In this document: positions 62,788 through 64,000 of the stretch, one piece after another
Numbering within the stretch: position 1 is the first letter of the stretch
How the letters are laid out: each line of letters begins with the position of its first letter
NCBI GenBank assembly: GCA_029237825.1
Contig: JAQZBQ010000007.1
Coordinates: forward strand, 186,001 to 250,000
Direction: 5' to 3'
DNA: 64,000 bases
DNA from: Bacteroidota bacterium
Lineage (GTDB): Bacteria > Bacteroidota > Bacteroidia > B-17B0 > Aurantibacillaceae
The notes under the pieces: model-generated
Databases searched by the model: none
What the model saw: the letters and a program-made list of their open reading frames with translations, nothing else
What the model was told of the DNA's origin: nothing
Translations under genes and position numbers: made by a program

Positions 62788-64000
62788 ATGTTAGTTAAAA
62801 CATTCGGGAGCGCGGTTCATGGAGTCAATGCCACAACGGTGACTGTTGAAGTACACATCGGTCAGGGAATCAATTTTTATCTGGTTGGTTTGCCTGACAG
62901 TGCTGTTAAAGAGAGTCATCAACGCATAGATGCAGCTCTCAAGAATAATAATTTAAAAATTCCGGGAAAGCAAATAACCATTAATATGGCGCCTGCTGAT
63001 ATCCGTAAAGAAGGCTCGGCGTATGATTTAACGATAGCGGTTGGAATACTTGCTGCCTCTGAACAAATTAAGTCAGAGGAAGTTTCTAAATATGTGATTA
63101 TGGGAGAGCTTTCACTTGATGGTGAATTGAGGCCCATAAAAGGAACCTTGCCTATTGCAATTAAAGCAAAACAGGAAGGGTTTAAAGGAATCATTTTACC
63201 CGATGTGAATGCCAAAGAAGCAGCTGTGGTTGACGGTCTGGAAGTTTACGGTGTTTCAACGATTAAACAGGTAATTGGTTTTTTTAATGAAACCGAGGAA
63301 TTGAATAAAACTACCATTGACATTGAACAGGAATTTCTGACACGATTGGATGAGATTGAATTTGATTTTGCGGATGTGAAAGGACAGGAAAATATAAAAC
63401 GCGCTCTGGAGATTGCTGCTGCTGGCGGACATAATGTGATATTAATTGGGCCACCGGGTGCAGGAAAAACAATGTTGAGTAAACGCATGCCGTCTATACT
63501 GCCGCCATTAACGCTTGATGAGGCACTGGAGACCACGAAGATACATAGTGTGGCTGGCCGCACATCTAAAACAATGGGGCTTGTGACCAAACGGCCTTTT
63601 CGGAGCCCGCACCATACCATTTCCGATGTAGCACTTGTTGGCGGAGGAATGAATGCTCAACCCGGTGAAATTTCGCTTGCCCATAATGGCGTCTTATTTC
63701 TCGACGAACTGCCTGAGTTTAAGCGAACGGTGTTAGAAGTGATGCGCCAGCCTCTTGAAGATAGAATCGTGGCAATTTCCAGAGCCAGGTTCAGTGTGGA
63801 ATATCCTGCAAGCTTTATGCTGATGGCAAGTATGAACCCCTGTCCCTGCGGTTACTATAATCATCCTGAAAAAGAATGCGTGTGCGCACCCGGGGTAGTT
63901 CAAAAATACCTGAATAAAATTTCAGGTCCGTTGCTAGATCGGATTGACCTACATGTGGAAGTCACACCTGTTCCCTTCAGTGAATTGAGCCGGGTTCAAT
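62788..64000 (+). CDS. comM: ComM/YifB family Mg-chelatase-like AAA ATPase (partial, cut by right edge)
   Basis: The first 404 residues are visible; the frame runs to base 64000 without a stop. The N-terminal Lon-protease-like fold ([58 protein letters not shown]) leads to the AAA+ core with Walker A GPPGAGKT, Walker [12 protein letters not shown] and a zinc-knuckle-like [15 protein letters not shown]. In other bacteria ComM helps branch migration during natural transformation. The right part of the gene lies outside the window. Confidence 0.94.
   Translation, partial: MLVKTFGSAVHGVNATTVTVEVHIGQGINFYLVGLPDSAVKESHQRIDAALKNNNLKIPGKQITINMAPADIRKEGSAYDLTIAVGILAASEQIKSEEVSKYVIMGELSLDGELRPIKGTLPIAIKAKQEGFKGIILPDVNAKEAAVVDGLEVYGVSTIKQVIGFFNETEELNKTTIDIEQEFLTRLDEIEFDFADVKGQENIKRALEIAAAGGHNVILIGPPGAGKTMLSKRMPSILPPLTLDEALETTKIHSVAGRTSKTMGLVTKRPFRSPHHTISDVALVGGGMNAQPGEISLAHNGVLFLDELPEFKRTVLEVMRQPLEDRIVAISRARFSVEYPASFMLMASMNPCPCGYYNHPEKECVCAPGVVQKYLNKISGPLLDRIDLHVEVTPVPFSELSRVQ

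Noticed and set aside
1-64000. CRISPR arrays, tRNA/rRNA genes, insertion sequences, phage or defence islands
   Set aside because: None was seen on reading: no regular short repeats with spacers, no tRNA-like cloverleaf noticed, no transposase or integrase motifs. A tRNAscan and repeat search would settle this.

Overview
The window is about 64 kb of moderately AT-rich DNA from an aerobic member of the Bacteroidota. Several independent signs point there: a gliding-motility/type IX-type C-terminal domain next to a PorP/SprF-like protein and an OmpA-family TPR/PD40 protein; a TonB-ExbB-ExbD-ExbD cluster of the Bacteroidota kind; an alternative complex III (Act) operon joined to cytochrome oxidase genes; large Ig/PKD-like secreted proteins; and promoter-like sequences of the form TTG - about 19-20 nt - TAnnTTTG. 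The family or genus cannot be fixed from this window. No rRNA, tRNA, CRISPR array, insertion sequence or prophage was seen, so this looks like ordinary chromosome.

Layout, left to right. 1-4025 (minus) is the N-terminal part of a very large secreted protein that runs off the left edge and contains 157-residue tandem repeats. 4.1-10.1 kb holds 3-hydroxyanthranilate dioxygenase, a crotonase, a small alpha/beta hydrolase, CysQ, FeoB/FeoA and PurQ. 10.2-16.3 kb holds a membrane-protein pair transcribed divergently and a three-gene plus-strand set (gliding-type secreted protein, PorP-like, OmpA-like). 16.5-19.6 kb is exbB-exbD-exbD-tonB. 20.0-22.7 kb is a TPR protein and a PstS-like lipoprotein, convergent with it. 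22.8-28.0 kb is a compact sufA-B-C-D-S operon with a good promoter and a palindromic site near its start. 28.1-32.1 kb holds a small lipoprotein, a two-domain VOC protein, a GNAT protein and a stand-alone flavin-dependent halogenase-like enzyme. 32.2-43.7 kb is one long minus-strand respiratory operon, actAB(fused)-actC-actD-actE-actF-ctaC-ctaD. 44.0-51.4 kb holds ACMSD, an HD hydrolase, a DUF885 lipoprotein, urocanate hydratase and a photolyase. 51.4-59.2 kb holds a histidine kinase, leuS, a half-length and a full-length aldehyde dehydrogenase, and deoC. 59.4-64.0 kb holds an acyltransferase-like protein, a small secreted protein, a GT-C-like membrane protein and the 5' part of comM, cut by the right edge.

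How the genes work together: the Act operon with oxidase subunits I and II encodes a quinol-to-oxygen electron path, and the suf operon supplies the Fe-S clusters that ActB needs. FeoAB brings in ferrous iron, and ExbBD/TonB energises outer-membrane uptake. HAAO and ACMSD are two steps of tryptophan/kynurenine breakdown but lie 40 kb apart. DeoC releases acetaldehyde and the ALDH pair beside it probably oxidises it.

Points most worth a second look: the ActA-ActB fusion; the split ALDH16-like pair next to deoC; two neighbouring genes whose starts are broken at homopolymer runs (28.16 and 30.27 kb); the hairpin touching the feoA start codon; the palindrome at the suf promoter; and the halogenase. 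I did not find a clearly new multi-gene defence or mobile system.
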